Of a stretch of DNA of 64,000 nucleotides, positions 1 to 11,539 are shown in pieces; position 1 is the first letter of the stretch, and each line of letters starts with the position of its first letter. This stretch comes from Panaeolus papilionaceus (taxonomy: Eukaryota; Basidiomycota; Agaricomycetes; Agaricales): NCBI GenBank assembly GCA_015501605.1, contig JADNRZ010000015.1, positions 620,001 through 684,000 on the forward strand. The letters are read 5' to 3'. A program made the translations under genes and the position numbers. The notes under the pieces are model-generated. The model searched no databases. It had not been told where the DNA came from and saw only the letters and a list, made by a program, of their open reading frames with translations.

Positions 1-148
1 TGGTGTCAGTGACAGTTGTTGGTTGTTGATAGTCGACGGAATCAGCAGAAATAAGTCGAGTTGAATCAAATCAAAGTTCATATAAAAAGCAACAGCACAA
101 TCGTGAGTTCACGGTTCGCATAGCCGAGAAGAGCGAGAACGAACATAC

Positions 149-1278
149 ATACATTGACATTGGACTGGGATATGGGTTGGGAACGAGAGCGGTCTTGGTC
201 TTCTTGGACATGGTTTTGGGATTTACACCACCTGACTTGAGCTTGGACGATTGAACAAGAGGAGCTGAGGATGTGCGTGAGCTCGACGTGGAGGAGTCTT
301 CACTGTCGGTGTCACTGTCCGGGGCAGAGGAAGTATCGTCGTCTGAATCCGAGTCAGAGTCAGAGGAAGTAGTGGATGTAGTAGATGAAGATTCGTCTGA
401 TGATGAAGATGAGGATGAAGAAAAGGTGGAGTCCTCAGCTGACGAAGTATCGTCCTCGTCGGATTCTTGAGCGCTGCCTGAACTATAATCATCCTTGTCA
501 GCCAGGGTGCGCTGATGTCTCCGGTGTTCCCGTTTCTGTGAGTGTGAAGCATGAGGCAGTGCCTTTTGATGAGCCTTGGAACTTGATGTTTTCGTTTTTG
601 GTTTTGGTTTCGAGGATGATGGATGTGTGAGAGGTTTAGATTTGGACTTTGATTTTGACTTGGTTTTTGAGGTGAGAGCGAGATAGACGTCTCCTCCACC
701 TTCGCCTGTGAAACTGTAGCTTTGGGATCGTTTTCTCTTGAGTCGTTGAGTGCGTTCTGTTCATCGATGAATGCCAATATCAAGGGAGAAGAACGGAGAT
801 ATGTCAATCCATAAACCCCATTTATTTATTTTTTAAAACTCAACTCACCCTCAGGCAGCTCCTCCTCCCTCTCCTCGACCTCCTTCAACCTAACAACAAC
901 CAAATCCCCATCCCTAATCACGCCTTCCCCTCCAGTACCACCCGCATGACACACCACAAACGGCATCTCATCCAGCAGCTCGAAATCATCCAAGAGCAGG
1001 ACCAAATCCCCAGCTGTATAATTATTCGCTTTGAGTGCGCCGATACGAGACACCAGCCCCTTCTTTAGATCCGCTATCGTGCTGGTTGACTTGGAGGTGG
1101 AGGCGGAGGTGGAAGTTGAACTGGTACCCCTGCTCAGGCTACTGGTATGGTGCACCATCGTCATCGTGTTGGCACCTGCACTTGAGCCTGCGCCAGACGT
1201 CTGCTGGTAATGCGCATCGGGCACGAACCACGCTTTGAGGATGGGTAATGGTGGTTCTGTTTGAATCCGCAGACGCAT
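149..1278 (-). CDS. coilin-like protein (3' end beyond the left edge)
   Basis: The start is the ATG at 1278. Exon 1 runs 1278-849 and an inferred 92-nt intron (848-757) joins in frame to exon 2 from 756 to about 149-153. There two overlapping GTATGT donors occur and the rest lies outside the window. Residues 1-140 look like a coilin N-terminal ubiquitin-like fold: MRLRIQTEPPLPILKAWF at the start, a Ser/Thr-rich insert, then ADLKKGL, LLLDDFELL and IRDGDLVVVRL. Exon 2 gives a basic patch (RLKRKR), a Lys/Ser-rich stretch and a long Ser/Asp acidic tract, as in the disordered middle of coilins. Coilin scaffolds Cajal bodies and snRNP maturation. The C-terminal Tudor-like domain cannot be seen, so the name is tentative. 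Overlapping Ser- or Pro-rich frames are shadows. Confidence 0.5.
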
Positions 1279-2545
1279 TATTGTCGTTCAGTACGCTGCG
1301 TTTGCGTTATTATGCGACGTTGCTTGTGATGCGATGCTATACAATGAGATGCTGCAAGATGAAATCCTCTATTTTCTAATTTTGCGTTTTGGTTCTGTGA
1401 ATGTGAGATGAAGCAGAAGAAAAAGAAAAAACGAGGCAAGTAAGCGGGCGGGGATAGGTAAAAGTTGAGGTGTATGTCACGACGCGACTCGATTCGGACG
1501 TCCACCCTTGGCTTTACCGATGCGATCAGCGGGTGCCGGGCCGTCAGCATTCGCGAGCCGGGAGGGATTTGAAGACGGGCGCTTTTTGGTGAGATGTGCG
1601 TTTCGTTTTCTGCTCAAGCATGTGTCCAATTCGTAAGTCGATAGCATGAGGAAATCATGTCCATTATACTTCTCTACAGTGCGTCTACGTTGGTGTAACC
1701 TAGGTCTGCCTGCATATATACGAAATGGCACACTACCATGACCAGCCCATGGCTGTATCCTTCGCATCACGGTAGCTTCAAATATCACACCATTAAGTAG
1801 CCTCGGTCACTCAACTCATTGAAGTAGTAATATTTGATTCTAGAACCTAGGTTACAATGAGTGCACACTGCCGAATCACTCACCTGTTCCACAAGTCGAT
1901 AGTCTATTCAAAGCTTGGGCGACGACGAAATGTAACGACAACTTTAGAGACCAATCAATACGAGCTGAATCATCGGCGGCGGTAACTAGATACAAAAGCC
2001 TACGAAGAAATCGAGTAAAGTGACAAGATCATGAATGAATGAAAAGCGGATATCTGACGACGGGCGCATGTTAACACAGGAACTAAGATACGAAACAAGG
2101 AGAAGAGACATATAATGAGGTACTTAGCACTGAACTATAGAAGTAACAACAAGACGGAGCGAGGTGCTGAGTGTTGTGGCTAGAGCCGAGGGATGAATGT
2201 AGGGTTTGGAATGTGGGACCAGACAGCGTATAGTCCGTACAAGCAGATATCGTGGTGAATGCGTGAAGAGAGCGTCGTTTGAATCGTCTGAAGGCGCAAA
2301 AAATACGTTTGTGTGGGGTGCAAGGCTCCCCAACAAAATGGCAAATGAAATGTGAGGCTGTATTTGGTAGAAGTGTGCTAAAGGTATCGATAACCAGAAA
2401 CCCACTCGATTTTATATGGGTCGAAGCAAACAAAATAGGGCAGTGAATACCTCGATGCCTAGCGACATTGCCTTTAGCGATGGATCAAGAAAGAACCAAT
2501 GTGGAGCAACCGACACGATGACCATGACAGTGATACAACCTCTAG
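1279..2545. other. intergenic, no supported gene
   Basis: Only short ORFs of biased composition occur here. A minus-strand 103-codon frame (1477-1788) has no recognisable domain and overlaps the likely coilin promoter. The right part is probably 3' UTR of the F-box gene that ends at 2546. Confidence 0.5.
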
Positions 2546-4420
2546 CTAGCCGCCGAAATATGGGAGGAAATGATCTACAGCTGGCGTCGGCGGGAAATGT
2601 CCAGTTGATTTGACCACTCGAATGTCAACATTGACATCTGAACCATCTTCAATCTCCTCCAACTTCTCACCAAGTTCTGTACAAAGTTCCTCCATAGCTT
2701 TCTGGGCTTCAATACAGAGAGACGCCACGTCCGAATCGAAGTCATCCGTTAGAGCTCCTTTGATCACATCCTCCGGCCACTGCACGCATTCAACCGAGAG
2801 GCTACGTATTGAAGGCCTTGACCTCAGCTCTATAATGCGCTTCATACAAGAGTCATAATTTTCGAGTCGAATATTATCCCACCCTTCCACTGTCGGCTCG
2901 TGGATTAAAAAGCGAAGATAAACATTGGAAAGCGATGGAGCCAGATGCGACGATGACACAGACCCAGCTTCTGCGCCTACAACTGGCATGGGCTGAGCAA
3001 GGCATATAATGTTCTCAAGACTAGCAGGAGAGTCGACGTATAATATGGTCAAGTCGGTGATTGTCGAAAGTGGGGAGAGGATAGAGCGGAGCACATCCTG
3101 GGTAAGGTCTTGCTCCTTCGGAGAAAGAACGAGTGACTGAAGAGAAGGGAATACACGAATGGCAGTGACGGGGTCTTCAATGGCGAACACATGCATTTCT
3201 GCGACGTAGAGATGGAGGGATGTAACGCGGGGAAAGCAACAGCACGACAGGACGGAGTACATGTTGACACCCTCCAAATCGAGATACAACCCCAACTCGC
3301 GGAGGTTGTTGTGTACCAGGACTTCTGATCGTCTAGGGACCTCTTTCCACTCCAAGGTCTGAATGGCGAGATAAGCTACCTCGAGATTGGGGCATACCTG
3401 GAGTAAATTCCAAAAATAAAGCTGCGTCAAAAAAGTGGAAGACCCATCAAGGAAGACCCTCGTAAGTTTTGCCCATGACTGCAACCTCTGGATATCCTCT
3501 GCAAAGCGATATCTTCTAATATGCTTGGGGACACATAGCCAGAGGGCCGTGAGTTCTGGAAAGCGATCCAGCAGTGTAGATACATCCGATACATCCGCTC
3601 TGGAGAACTGACTGTCATGATGAGCTGGATTCTGGTGACGTAGTATTTGAAGCGATAGGGGGATATCTGGGAGAGATAACAATTCCTGTATCAGAGAATC
3701 TTGCATTGCCATCGATATTCCGAGGGTGTGCAGACGATTACGGTCCCGCCACGCGGTGAGCACCCAGCGCAAAACTGAAAAATTTCTGTTATCTTCTATC
3801 GGCAGGGCTTCGTCGATTTCAATCGTCAAAGGTTGTGATCCAGATAGACGACCAAAATGTGTGAGCAAGCCTTCAGAAACTGATATGCTCTGTCGATCCT
3901 GGAGACGAATCAGCCGCCACAGGTGTGGCATTCCGGACACAACGTCGCGCCATGATGTGCAAACATGTGAAAGACCAGTCGGGATATGGACTTTTGGTGG
4001 CGGAGTGTACACAGGAAGACATCGGAAAACCTGATAGAGGATGTCATGGGGCAGTGCACGAACGGGAGCCAAGGCCACATCACAAGCGAACACTTGCTTT
4101 GCCAGCTGTTCCAGTTCAGCTTGGGTCTGAGCTAGTTCGTCCTGCAAACGTCGTTTTTTCTCATTTGCAAGTTTTTCCGCGGTTCTAAGCTTGTCTCTTA
4201 GCTCCTTTACGTGATTGCACTCTAAGGAGCCCAGCGCTGTGTTGCAAGATAGATGTGGGAGGAGTGATGAAGGGAGGTCAACTTGAATCTAGTTAGAAGA
4301 TGTTCAGTGTAGATCTGGGCTGGGTTAGTCATTGAGTACTGTTCTACTGACATTTTGGAGTTCTGTTGGCCATGGTATTCGTCGGTGAGCCTCATGATCG
4401 GGACCAAATTGGATGTGCAT
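2546..4420 (-). CDS. F-box/LRR-like protein, two-exon family, member 1
   Basis: Exon 1 is 4420-4352 (23 codons; FGPDHEAHRRIPWP near the start). The intron is 4351-4289 with a GTCAGT donor and CTAG acceptor. Exon 2 is 4288-2546, giving 603 residues. Exon 2 opens with IQVDLPSSLLPHLSCNTAL, as in the relatives, followed by a charged heptad-rich coiled coil (about residues 45-85) and the F-box (APVRALPHDILYQVFRCLP, then VCTSWRDVVSGMPHLW). The remainder alternates hydrophobic LRR-like segments. F-box proteins normally bind Skp1 and supply substrate choice to SCF ubiquitin ligases; substrates here are unknown. The ORF alone would start at an internal Met (4147), but the shared upstream exon supports the longer model. 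It lies tandem with member 2. Confidence 0.8.
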
Positions 4421-4695
4421 GGCAGTTGTTGGCAAAGTCGTTCAACTTTGGACGAATAATGGCAAGTTTATTACGTAACTCTGATTCATTTACGGGAGTC
4501 GGATGGGTATCGACGAGTTCAAGACTGAATTCGAAGGCATTGGTATCCAGCTTCTCATTGACACGATGCATGATTTTCTCTGCATTTCTAGTGCTATGAT
4601 TTACATTATATAAAATGAATGAAAAGTACCAGAGCTTAACTCGGAATTCTCGCAAAATCAATCAATTAACATTTAGCTATCAATATTACTGACGC

Positions 4696-6559
4696 TTATA
4701 CGAAATACTGGCTAAAATGTTCTTGGAGAGGGTCAGGCCAAGGGTATGGACGGTCCGTAATAAGAGTCCTGATTGCAATGTCCACCTTATTCTCTTTACA
4801 GCTTTTCTGTAAACCTGAGAAATATTGGGACATCCCTCGCTGTAAATCAATACGACGAGATTTGAACTCAGGATATTGATTTCCTTGCAAAATCAAATCC
4901 TCTGACCATGTAATGGACTCGACTGAGATTTTGGCTGTCGCAAGAGATGCTTTCGTCTTCATAAACCAAGCAGTGTAGATATGTTCTTCGTCAGGGTGCC
5001 AAAAGTTACATGGGTTGTACATCAGAAATTGGATGTGTAGATGAGAGAGATTGGGAAATTGTGAATGCCCCTGCGCTAGGGTACCTCGCTCAGTTGTGTT
5101 CAAAACTGGGCGTCCCATTGATCCCAGGCTGACGAGACTGCAAGGTTGAGAGAATAAAATAGTCAAGTTGGTTACGTTGCAAAACATGCGCAATAAGGGG
5201 ACCAGGAACGCAGGAACCCGCGTCGCCACTTGCCAAAATCGACCAAGCGTGAGAGTCTGAAGAGAGGGGAATATGTCATCCATAGAAAGGCGCTCGGCGT
5301 TTAAGTGGTCTGCAAACGAGAATTCGAGGTGAAGTGAAGTGACAAAGGGAAAACAACATCCTTCTAAAGCGGTGTGAAGGTCAATTCCCTCCAACTCAAC
5401 ATAGAGTCCCAACTCCCTTAGGTGCTGATGCACGACAACCTTTCCTGGTACTAGGTTGGTTGTGTAATCCGTCGCCATCGAGATCGACAGACAAGCGACC
5501 TCAAGTCGGGGACAAAGTTCGAGTATGTGGTGGAGGTATGTTTCCTCCGGTTCGTGGGGAGAATCGTCGAGATAGAGTTTCGTAAGTTGTGACCAGGACT
5601 GGAGGGCACCCATATCCTGCGGGAGTGAGTCGTAGATATGGTAGGGAAGATAATCATCCATCTTCAACGCGCTAATGCTTGGTAGTTGGCGTAGAAATGC
5701 GGCCATATCCCCCCTATCTGCGTCACAATTCCAGAACAGAAAGTTGCATGTCTGGAGGTGTGCAGATGGAGCATTTCCTAGGGAGCATAGCAGCGGTTCC
5801 AGGTTTTTCCAGTTTGCATCCGACAAAATGTCCAAGGTGTGCAAACGAGGGAGGTCCTGCCAGACCGTGGTCATCCAATCCAGCAATGCACCCTCGAGCA
5901 CTACCGATTCTTCCTCGTAGTCTGCATCCCAATCTTTTGCATAGATCGTGACAGTTAATGGCAATGAACCTGATAACTGGCTAAATCGTTCAAGGCGGCT
6001 CGTAGGGGGAAGCAGGCTCTGGCCAGCCTTGCAGGCGACGTGAATAACCTGCCATACATGGGGCAGCCCATACACAACATGGCGCCATTGCATCGAGACC
6101 TGAGATAGGATTGTTGGCATGTGGGTTATGGGTGCGTCTAGGTCGTAGACCGGAAGCTGTCGAACGATTTGATATAAAATGTCGTCGGGTAATGTGCGAA
6201 ATGGGGACAAGGAAACACGACATGCAAAACGCTGCTTTTCTACTCGTTTTCGTTGCTCCCGAGTTTCGGACGATTCTTCCTCCAGATTGGGGCCCTGTTC
6301 GTTCATCCTTCGCTCTTTGGCCTGAATTTCATGCTGGAACTCCACGACCTTTTGAACTTCGAGCCGTGATAGTGCTGTATTGCAGGCAAGGTGCTGGAGA
6401 AACGACGATGGGAGTTGAATTGAAACCTAGATGCCAGAAAGACGGGGTTCAGTCAATTGTATCAGTAATTTATGCTTTGATTTCACGGACGCTCTCCAGG
6501 TCGTCAGGCCATGCAACTCTTCGGTGATCTTCATGATCGGGGCCAAAGTCGATGTCCAT
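4696..6559 (-). CDS. F-box/LRR-like protein, two-exon family, member 2
   Basis: Exon 1 is 6559-6491 (23 codons; MDIDFGPDHEDHRRVAWP). The intron is 6490-6427 with an unusual GTCCGT donor and CTAG acceptor. Exon 2 is 6426-4696, giving 599 residues. Exon 2 begins VSIQLPSSFLQHLACNTAL, close to member 1. Then come a Glu/Arg-rich helix, the F-box (LSPFRTLPDDILYQIVRQLP with VSMQWRHVVYGLPHVW downstream) and a long LRR-like region with repeated LxxLxL spacing. It is predicted to be an SCF substrate receptor. Members 1 and 2 are adjacent, on the same strand and share exon layout, pointing to a tandem duplication. Confidence 0.8.
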
Positions 6560-6826
6560 AAAAGTACGTATGAAGCGAGGTCTCTTCTGGCAATGCACAG
6601 CAAGGAAGACGAGCAGAATACAACGTCTAAATCTGAGATAGTGTCATAGTGAATGTGTATGTAAGTAATTCACGCGCTCCTGCGGCTTCCCAACCATACC
6701 TCAAACATGGCCGTTCGAGTCTACGACATCGACGTATATATGTATGTACATGTGGAGACTTAATCCCTGGAGGTAGTCAGTGTGAAAAAATTATTATTAT
6801 TATTTGAAAATTTATTTTACGCCCTA

Positions 6827-7583
6827 CTAATTAATCTCCCTTCCATCGAAGTCCTTCAGAAATACGAAATGACGTTTAATGAGCTGAAGCTGCACAACAT
6901 ACAATCTTGTCCATGGGCAAGCCACTGCTGTAACCATATGCGGATCGTTCCAATAATTGTCATTAGAACATCCGTGAATACCCAGCAGTGTTGGTGCAAA
7001 GGAAGGAATGATGGCATTCCCCTCAAGCACGAGACTTTCCTGAATCTTGAAGCGACGTGTACCCAGCCATCCCTCTATCTTTGCAAGGTTCGGCAAATTG
7101 ATAACGTTGCACCAGTATGCGAATTCGTTTTCAATCGAGGGGTCGTTAAGCTCCTCTGTATGGACGAAGAGGTATTTTGCGTTTTTTCTCTCACTTTGAG
7201 CAGGGTACTCGAATGTCGGCTTGTAGACTCTTATATTGAGCGATTCAAGACCGGCTAGAATACGCGTTCTGCGCTCACTGGCAGATGGAACGAACTGTTG
7301 CTTGAATGATGGGGAGCGCACGATGGCTGGAACATCGGTAGAGTTGACATAGTACAACGTGAGATTGGTGGGTTTGACACCGTCGGTAGCGATGTATCGT
7401 TGTGCAGAGACGATTCCGGGAAGAGACAACAGTCCCCGAATGTGTTCCGTGTCGTACCAATCTACGAAATAAAGAGGCTCTGAGGAAAGAAGTTGGAAGG
7501 GGAGTCGGATAACAGCGCGTACCATTGAACTCCTGTTCGTCAACCTGTCCACGTTCAACGTATTCAAAGATGATGCTCTGCAT
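6827..7583 (-). CDS. DABB/EthD-like small protein, copy 1
   Basis: Exon 1 is 7583-7523, a 43-nt intron is 7522-7480 (GTACGC...CTCAG), and exon 2 is 7479-6827, giving 237 residues. The split codon restores EFN|E-PLYFVDWYDTEHIRGL. The WYDxEHxxxLLxxPGxxxAxRY pattern followed by KPTNLTLYYV resembles dimeric alpha-beta barrel (EthD-like) hypothetical proteins that are common in Agaricomycetes and whose reaction is mostly unknown. Two barrel-like halves seem present (about 1-115 and 125-237). The unspliced frame, starting upstream and reading through the intron, is less likely because it breaks this motif. It is the inverted partner of the gene at 15355-16111. No signal peptide or membrane segment is visible. 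Confidence 0.75.
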
Positions 7584-7654
7584 AACAAGACGAGGCGAGG
7601 ATCACTACAAGGGACACTTAGTCGAGGTAGCGCACTCAGGCTGAGGGTGGGGAC

Positions 7655-7685
7655 TTAAATATACTAGCAACTGAACCTGTAAGGG
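7655..7685 (-). promoter_or_regulatory. TATA-like box and conserved upstream block of DABB copy 1
   Basis: On the minus strand a CCCTTACAGGTTCA block (7685-7672) precedes TAGTATATTTAAG, about 72 nt before the ATG. The same two elements precede the inverted copy at 15263-15297. The sequence between these elements and the ATG differs between the copies, so their retention suggests function. Confidence 0.45.
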
Positions 7686-8298
7686 TAGGAACGAGAGCGG
7701 AAATTGCCAAATGTAACGTGGCAGGACAGTGCTGGGCAGGGCCGCAGGGGTAGCATCTACACAGCCAGACGACTGGAGATATTTCTTCATTATGATCTCC
7801 TAGGGGCTTTTATATTTTGGTAAGTAGGTACATAGGCATGCGAAGCGATGAATGCTGTATTGCGATGTCTCGAAACCAAAAGTCATGAGCCTGCTAGGTT
7901 AAATGCAAACGAAATGTCATGCTTGGAAGGGTTACAATCTTGAGCGTGAGCTAAGACCAGACTTCACAACGATCATTTCCGGAGATGAGGGGACTTAATG
8001 TCCAGTATATTTGGGTTCATCGGAGGCCGGAGTGAGAAAGGGTTATGGTGGATGACCACATGAAGATGTGACCAAAGTGGCGAACAGTACCATCTGACCC
8101 AGTTTTGAAACATGGCAAAGATTTCCAAGGCAAGATGAGAAACCAAATTAAATATCGAGCAGTTACACATCACCCACAAGCGTCACGGGTGTAAACAAAT
8201 ACACCCATTAAAATACCTATATAGATACGCAATCCAAGAGAACCCACACAATATGCGGTGGGGTCGCCTCCCAACCCCTTCCAGCCTAGCTCGGTCAA

Positions 8299-10376
8299 TC
8301 AGTCAAGGCGACCGTTTTTACCTTTGTAATCCTTAAACATGTGTTCGGGATCCTGTGGGCCTCCAGCTACCAATCTTGTAATGACGTAGAACACGGCGAC
8401 CATGAAGATGACGAAAATGCCGACGGCGTGCCAAGGCTTGTTAGCGATGAACATTTCAATGGCGGTCATCTTGTTGTTGAGGTACTGTGGTAATTTATAC
8501 GTTAGGATTTGTTTGAAGAAATGTGAGGGAAGAGGGGCTTACTCTTGCGATTCTCTCAATGAAGCTCTCGGAGTGCTTGTACGCTGATTTCCTGTTGACT
8601 GCGTCGTCAATGGCACCAAAGACATCATTTGTAGAAGTGAACTTGATGGGCTTTCCAGAGTGATCGGCATCGTAGTAGATCAAGCGCTAAATATTTCAAA
8701 TCCATATCAGTGAACCAATCCTTCACGACATCAAGGATAAACTCACCGAGTGATCAGTAATAACGACCTTAACATCCTCCAAGCTGTACTTTTCGCCGTT
8801 ATCCTTATCCTCATACTTAATTCCATACATGCTCTTCATCCAATCACTCCACTTGGCGGCATCCATGAACGTAAACACAACCTCACGTCCCTTCATCTCG
8901 CCGCTTCCATCGGTCCTCAAACGCCACTTCTTTCCAAGCTCCTTCATGCGCTCGCCGACCTTCTTGCGCAGGCTTTCATCCTTGGGAGCAGCAGCGATAA
9001 CGACGAGAGGTGCCTGAGGGGCTTTCATCACGTCCTGGAATGTGTCTTGGGTGAGCTCAAGGGAGGTAGGCAGGCGGTGTGTGAGGAGCCAGTGGTTGAG
9101 TTTGTTGGATTCTTCTTGGAAGGATTTCTTGGCTTTGAACACGGAAGCAGGGGTTTGAACGTCGTTATCCTTGAGAGCGATGAGTGCCCATGGCGTAGAC
9201 TTGTAGACGCGGAATCTCTGGAAGAGTTCGGGGGATGAGGATGAGTAGACGATGGGGGTGCCGAGGAGGGGTGAAGCTGCTTGGCGGACGTTATCCTAGA
9301 GAACAGTGAGAGAGGGCACAAAGAAAAAGATTAGGCAGATATTTACGAGAATCTCTTCGTCATGGCTGTCGTGTAAGAGAACATAAACGACGTCTTCTTT
9401 CTCAAGGTGGGCAACCAGGTCATCGTCCTTCTCAAGTGGCTGAACTCCACTAAAATTTCCGAATCAGTACGTCTGTACAGAAAAAATGCCAACGTCAACG
9501 TACGCCGTGGAAGCTTTCTCAGCAAATGCCTTAAGCTGGTCCAATTTCCTGCCTCCATTATACTCGTTTCTGGTCCTATGGCCTTCGGCACCGTTAATGT
9601 AGAGAAGAGTGGGGTAACCCTCAATACCATTTTCAGAGCACAACTTGGTGTGATCGTCGCAGTTGACCTCGGCGACGGTAAGTTTTCCTTGCATATGCTT
9701 TCCAAGCTGCTTCCAGATGGGGGCGAGCTTCTTGCAGTGACCACACCAGGGCGCGTAAAATTTGATGAAAGCAGGTCCTTGTTTCAGGACGGAGTCAAAG
9801 GTTTCACTAGTGAGCGTGATCACATCGCCTGTAGGGTTGGGAACAGGACCAGAAGGCTTCTTGCGCTTGGGTTCTTCTTTAGGTGCGGGTGGTGGTGTTG
9901 CCTCCTTGACAAATGATTTCATGAATGATTTGAGTCTGTCCATGTCGCGGGACCCTTTGAACTCTCCAACTTTCTGACCGTCTTCAAACATGAGTATGGT
10001 AGGGTATGCTGCAATGCCATTGTCGTTGCATAGGTCTAAAATTCCGTCAAGAGTTACTTTTAGATCAGGTTTTGATGGCTTGAAGTGTCTGCTTACCTCC
10101 ATAGTCAATGCAATTAATAGTGCCTGTCTTCACCTGGGGAATTTCCGTAATACTTTCAGAGACGAGTTGCTCCCATGTAGGCTTGAAATTTCTGCAGTGT
10201 CCGCAGTAGGGTGAAAAGTGTTCAATGAACCATAGTCCTTTCCCCGTTGATGACTTGAAGGTGTCAGGCGTCAGCTCCACTGCTGAAGCTTGAACAGGTG
10301 CCGCCGCCGCCGCTAGCGATAATGATGAAAGTAAAAGTGAGACTGGGAGGTCTCTGAGAAACCCGAGTAGATTCAT
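8299..10376 (-). CDS. membrane-anchored protein disulfide isomerase
   Basis: Six exons: 10376-10097, 10035-9504, 9449-9347, 9295-8747, 8686-8543 and 8484-8299. They give 597 residues with consistent phases. There is a signal peptide (Leu/Ala-rich, residues about 8-30). Two active thioredoxin domains follow, with CGHC at 58-61 and 191-194 (APWCGHCKKLAPIW), the first with a cis-Pro region near 105. A Pro/Lys linker separates them. A longer C-terminal half looks like inactive thioredoxin folds. A single C-terminal TM (about 553-575, WHAVGIFVIFMVAVFYVITRLV core) is followed by a short charged tail ending NGRLD, with no HDEL/KDEL. It should form and isomerise disulfides in the ER lumen while anchored in the ER membrane, like TMX-type PDIs. 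It is head-to-head with RPN10, 1.16 kb away. Confidence 0.88.
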
Positions 10377-11539
10377 TATTGATAATGCCCTTCAAAGTCC
10401 TGTTGTTTCGTTGTTACTAGACCGTAAATGTGCGGGTATCGTGTGCTGAATCGGAATCCAATAGTTCCTTGGTATTTCTGGATAGAGAGAAAATAAACGA
10501 GAGGTTATCCAGCCCTCTAATCAAGCCAGTTATTGTGGTAAGAGACGAGGGAATGTGAGTGGTTGGGAGTAGGAGGAGAAGATGTGGAGTTGGCCGAGGT
10601 TGCTGACCTGTGCTGACGGCGACCGAATCCAGGGCCACGAGACAGCACAGCCACCCATCAATTGACACGCAAGCCTAAGAATGAAGCGCTCAGTGCAGGT
10701 GATGAAAATAAAACCAATAAACTTCATCATAAACCTCTCTGAAGATTCTGAATTTTATTTTATATAAAATAGTTCTCCTCGTTCGTTTTTCTTTGTTTTG
10801 TTTGCACTCAGTTATATCTCTTCTCTGGTATCGGAGAACAAACGGTCGAATCTTGAAATAGGCATAAATCACGAAAAAATGCATGTAATATATTCTCTCT
10901 CTATGAAATTTCAGAATCCGGAAAATAACCGTGCATAAATGCAGGAAAATATTTACGGACATACAGATTTCAAAGCGCTAAATCGACATCGAGCTGAGCC
11001 GGACCGAATGTTCAATAACCCCCGAAATAAACACAGACACACACTTGGATCAGGTCGCGTCGAACGCGTCATCCTACAATCGTACCTTCACCAACATCGT
11101 ATCCCATCTTCCCCTTTGTCCAGGGTCATTTGTCCCCTTTCCTAAGATTCATCTGCACTAATAGGGACCTTGATATACCTTGATCAGGCCTTGCGAGTTC
11201 GAACGAGCAAGCAGATTACAAGAACAAGCGGTAAAGAGGTGAGTGTGCATGTTCGTTGTGTGTATGAACGGGGAGGGTTAACATGAGATGCTGATGAAAG
11301 GAATCTATTTCTAGGGAAGATATAATTTGACCATAAACCAGGCGATTACATTGCTATACCTGATAAATACCAGGATAATCTGAATCCAATTCAGAATTTG
11401 CGACACTAGTGCGTATCCTCGTAATATTTATGTCCCATTTGACAAGGCTAATGCTTCACTCCTTGCTTATTTAACGACATTTTTTACCACAAGACAGCCT
11501 TACCTTTGAATCCCCTACCCCCAACAACAATCCCCCAAG
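10377..11539. promoter_or_regulatory. divergent intergenic region between PDI and RPN10
   Basis: This holds both 5' leaders and promoters. Small ORFs here are short and AT-rich and show no domain. No single motif can be assigned with confidence. Confidence 0.4.

Noticed and set aside
1477..1788. 103-codon minus frame
   Set aside because: Basic, low-complexity composition, no domain, and it lies in the probable coilin 5' flank.
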